From Lentisphaerota bacterium (GTDB taxonomy: Bacteria > Verrucomicrobiota > Kiritimatiellia > UBA8416 > JAFGIZ01): a stretch of DNA of 6,862 nucleotides. A program made the translations under genes and the position numbers. The notes under the pieces were generated by a model. It was given only the letters and a program-made list of their open reading frames with translations, had not been told where the DNA came from and searched no databases. This document shows positions 6,443 through 6,862 of the stretch, one piece after another (position 1 is the first letter of the stretch; each line of letters begins with the position of its first letter). The stretch lies in NCBI GenBank assembly GCA_016929365.1, contig JAFGIZ010000145.1, positions 1 to 6,862 of the forward strand. Reading direction: 5' to 3'.

Positions 6443-6461
6443 GCGGCGAAGCCGCAACGTC
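6435..6461. repeat. Hairpin GACGTT..GCGGC-GAA-GCCGC-AACGTC
   Basis: Arms GACGTT (6435-6440) plus GCGGC (6443-6447) pair with GCCGC (6451-6455) plus AACGTC (6456-6461), giving 11 pairs with a two-base bulge (CG, 6441-6442) and a GAA loop. Its left arm overlaps the right arm of the long inverted repeat by 8 bases, so the two full folds cannot form together. Confidence 0.6.
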
Positions 6462-6462
6462 T

Positions 6463-6480
6463 ACCGGGCGGAGTCCCGGT
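6463..6480. repeat. Hairpin ACCGGG-CGGAGT-CCCGGT
   Basis: Perfect 6-base arms (6463-6468 and 6475-6480) around a 6-base loop, one base after the preceding hairpin. No T-run follows on either strand, so it is not a canonical terminator. Confidence 0.55.
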
Positions 6481-6512
6481 CGAAGCGTAAGTCCTATCTG
6501 CCATCGTCTTTT

Positions 6513-6543
6513 CCTGAAACCTGAAACCCAAAACCTGACGCTC
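6513..6543. repeat. Dispersed 31-base repeat, copy 2
   Basis: The plus strand reads CCTGAAACCTGAAACCCAAA and continues to 6543. It matches copy 1 at 2589-2619 at 25 of 31 positions in the same orientation. It contains three CCTGAAA/CCCAAAA units, so part of the similarity may reflect the simple 7-base periodicity. Together the two copies bracket the three-gene glycan operon. Confidence 0.55.
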
Positions 6544-6554
6544 GTGACACGAGC
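6540..6554. repeat. 15-base odd palindrome GCTCGTG-A-CACGAGC
   Basis: Perfect 7-base arms (6540-6546 and 6548-6554) around a single A. It starts where the 31-base repeat ends and is the last stem of the chain. CTCGTGA recurs at 6661-6667. Confidence 0.5.
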
Positions 6555-6680
6555 ACCCTATCACAGCTGGATCCCATGGAACCCGCCACCCACAGAATTC
6601 ACGAAAGAGCCTTTAATATTGGTCCTTCCGCTTTGGTGTGGGTGCCCCCTATGTCTTGTACTCGTGAAAACAGGAGAAAC

Positions 6681-6733
6681 CGTGTAAGCGGGTCGTGTAA
6701 GGGTATTCGCGTAAGGGTGGCGTTTAAGTGCGG
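6681..6733. repeat. Four-unit imperfect tandem repeat, 13-14 bp
   Basis: Units start at 6681, 6694, 6708 and 6721: CGTGTAAGCGGGT, CGTGTAAGGGTATT, CGCGTAAGGGTGG and CGTTTAAGTGCGG. The shared core is CGNGTAAG with a G-rich tail. The near-constant spacing distinguishes it from chance, but the units are short and diverged. It could be an iteron-like protein-binding array or decayed repeat DNA. Confidence 0.5.
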
Positions 6734-6770
6734 GAACGGCGCAAAGCGCCACACTTCACCGCCACACTTC
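6726..6770. repeat. Nested hairpin with 11-base direct repeat
   Basis: GGCGC-AAA-GCGCC (6738-6742 and 6746-6750) is a perfect stem. Outside it AAGTG (6726-6730) can pair with CACTT (6752-6756), leaving an unpaired CGGGAAC on one side. The direct repeat CGCCACACTTC occurs at 6747-6757 and again at 6760-6770, so the outer pairing could shift between two partners. Confidence 0.5.
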
Positions 6771-6792
6771 GTCGGATAGCTCCTTCTTTCGG

Positions 6793-6821
6793 AATTGTTT
6801 GAGTAAACGAGTCGAACAATT
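6793..6821. repeat. AT-rich inverted repeat with 10-bp stem
   Basis: AATTGTTTGA (6793-6802) pairs with TCGAACAATT (6812-6821), nine Watson-Crick pairs and one G-T, around a 9-base loop. It is more AT-rich than its surroundings. No T-run follows on either strand. It lies 16 bases before an ATG at 6838 that opens toward the right edge. Confidence 0.5.
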
Positions 6822-6862
6822 TGTCGTGGGGTTCATAATGTATTGCAGCACAAAGTGTTCAG

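Larger units (their letters stand above)
6154..6862. other. 709-base repeat-rich intergenic region without a convincing gene
   Basis: Upstream of the glycan operon no frame on either strand shows family similarity. The open frames here are translations of palindromic repeats. From left to right it holds: an 8-base direct repeat CATGTTGA (6195-6202 and 6212-6219) near the operon start, a dispersed REP-like element (6254-6282), a hairpin chain (6310-6554), a copy of a 31-base dispersed repeat (6513-6543), a roughly 125-base stretch with nothing I can assign (6556-6680), a short tandem repeat (6681-6733), a nested hairpin (6726-6756) and an AT-rich inverted repeat (6793-6821). The operon promoter should lie here, but no -35/-10 pair stands out. 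The very end carries an ATG at 6838 that is too short to judge. Confidence 0.7.

Noticed and set aside
6310..6554. CRISPR array
   Set aside because: The stems differ from one another in sequence and length; there is no constant direct repeat with unique spacers of even length.
6213..6687. Overlapping plus-strand open frames in the repeat region
   Set aside because: Their translations (NIERSTSNVE, RRSVLDVRRRSR and similar) are read-throughs of palindromic repeats, with no ribosome site or domain.
6838..6862. Start of a plus-strand gene (MYCSTKCS...)
   Set aside because: Only eight codons are visible, with a weak GGGG upstream; too little to annotate as a gene.

Overview
This is a GC-rich bacterial window in which all supported genes lie on the minus strand. 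Read in the direction of transcription (high to low coordinates) it holds an ATP-grasp enzyme of the sugar-transfer-associated type (6153-5062), a GT4 glycosyltransferase (5058-3952), a second GT-B glycosyltransferase resembling TuaH (3955-2729), and, after a 165-base gap, the first 854 codons of a large secreted LamG-domain protein that runs off the left edge (2563-1). The first three genes are separated by 3 bases and then overlap by 4 bases, so they look like one translationally coupled operon for a surface or extracellular glycan.

The organism cannot be named from the sequence. High GC, a large exported protein alternating LamG domains with small beta-type modules, and intergenic palindromic repeats whose translations read NIERSTSNVE-like and GFRFQ-like would suit an environmental member of the PVC group (Verrucomicrobiota, Kiritimatiellota, Lentisphaerota or Planctomycetota). 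This is an inference from recalled patterns, not a database result.

Region by region: 1-2563 is the LamG protein, with a long, basic N-terminal stretch before its signal-peptide core. 2564-2728 is a gap with three back-to-back inverted repeats and one copy of a 31-base dispersed repeat. 2729-6153 is the glycan operon. 6154-6862 has no convincing gene but is full of repeats: a TGCCGAGCTTGTCGAGGCAT-type dispersed element, a chain of about seven hairpins (6310-6554, one with a 23-bp stem), a second copy of the 31-base repeat, a four-unit 13-14 bp tandem repeat, and two more inverted repeats near the right edge.

Working model: the two glycosyltransferases add sugars to a lipid-linked or exported glycan, and the ATP-grasp enzyme makes an amide or ester-type ATP-dependent ligation on that glycan or its precursor. 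The substrate is not readable from the sequence. The LamG protein may act at the cell surface, but it is separated from the operon and a functional link is only a possibility. I saw no RNA gene, CRISPR array, insertion sequence, defence system or convincing Rho-independent terminator.
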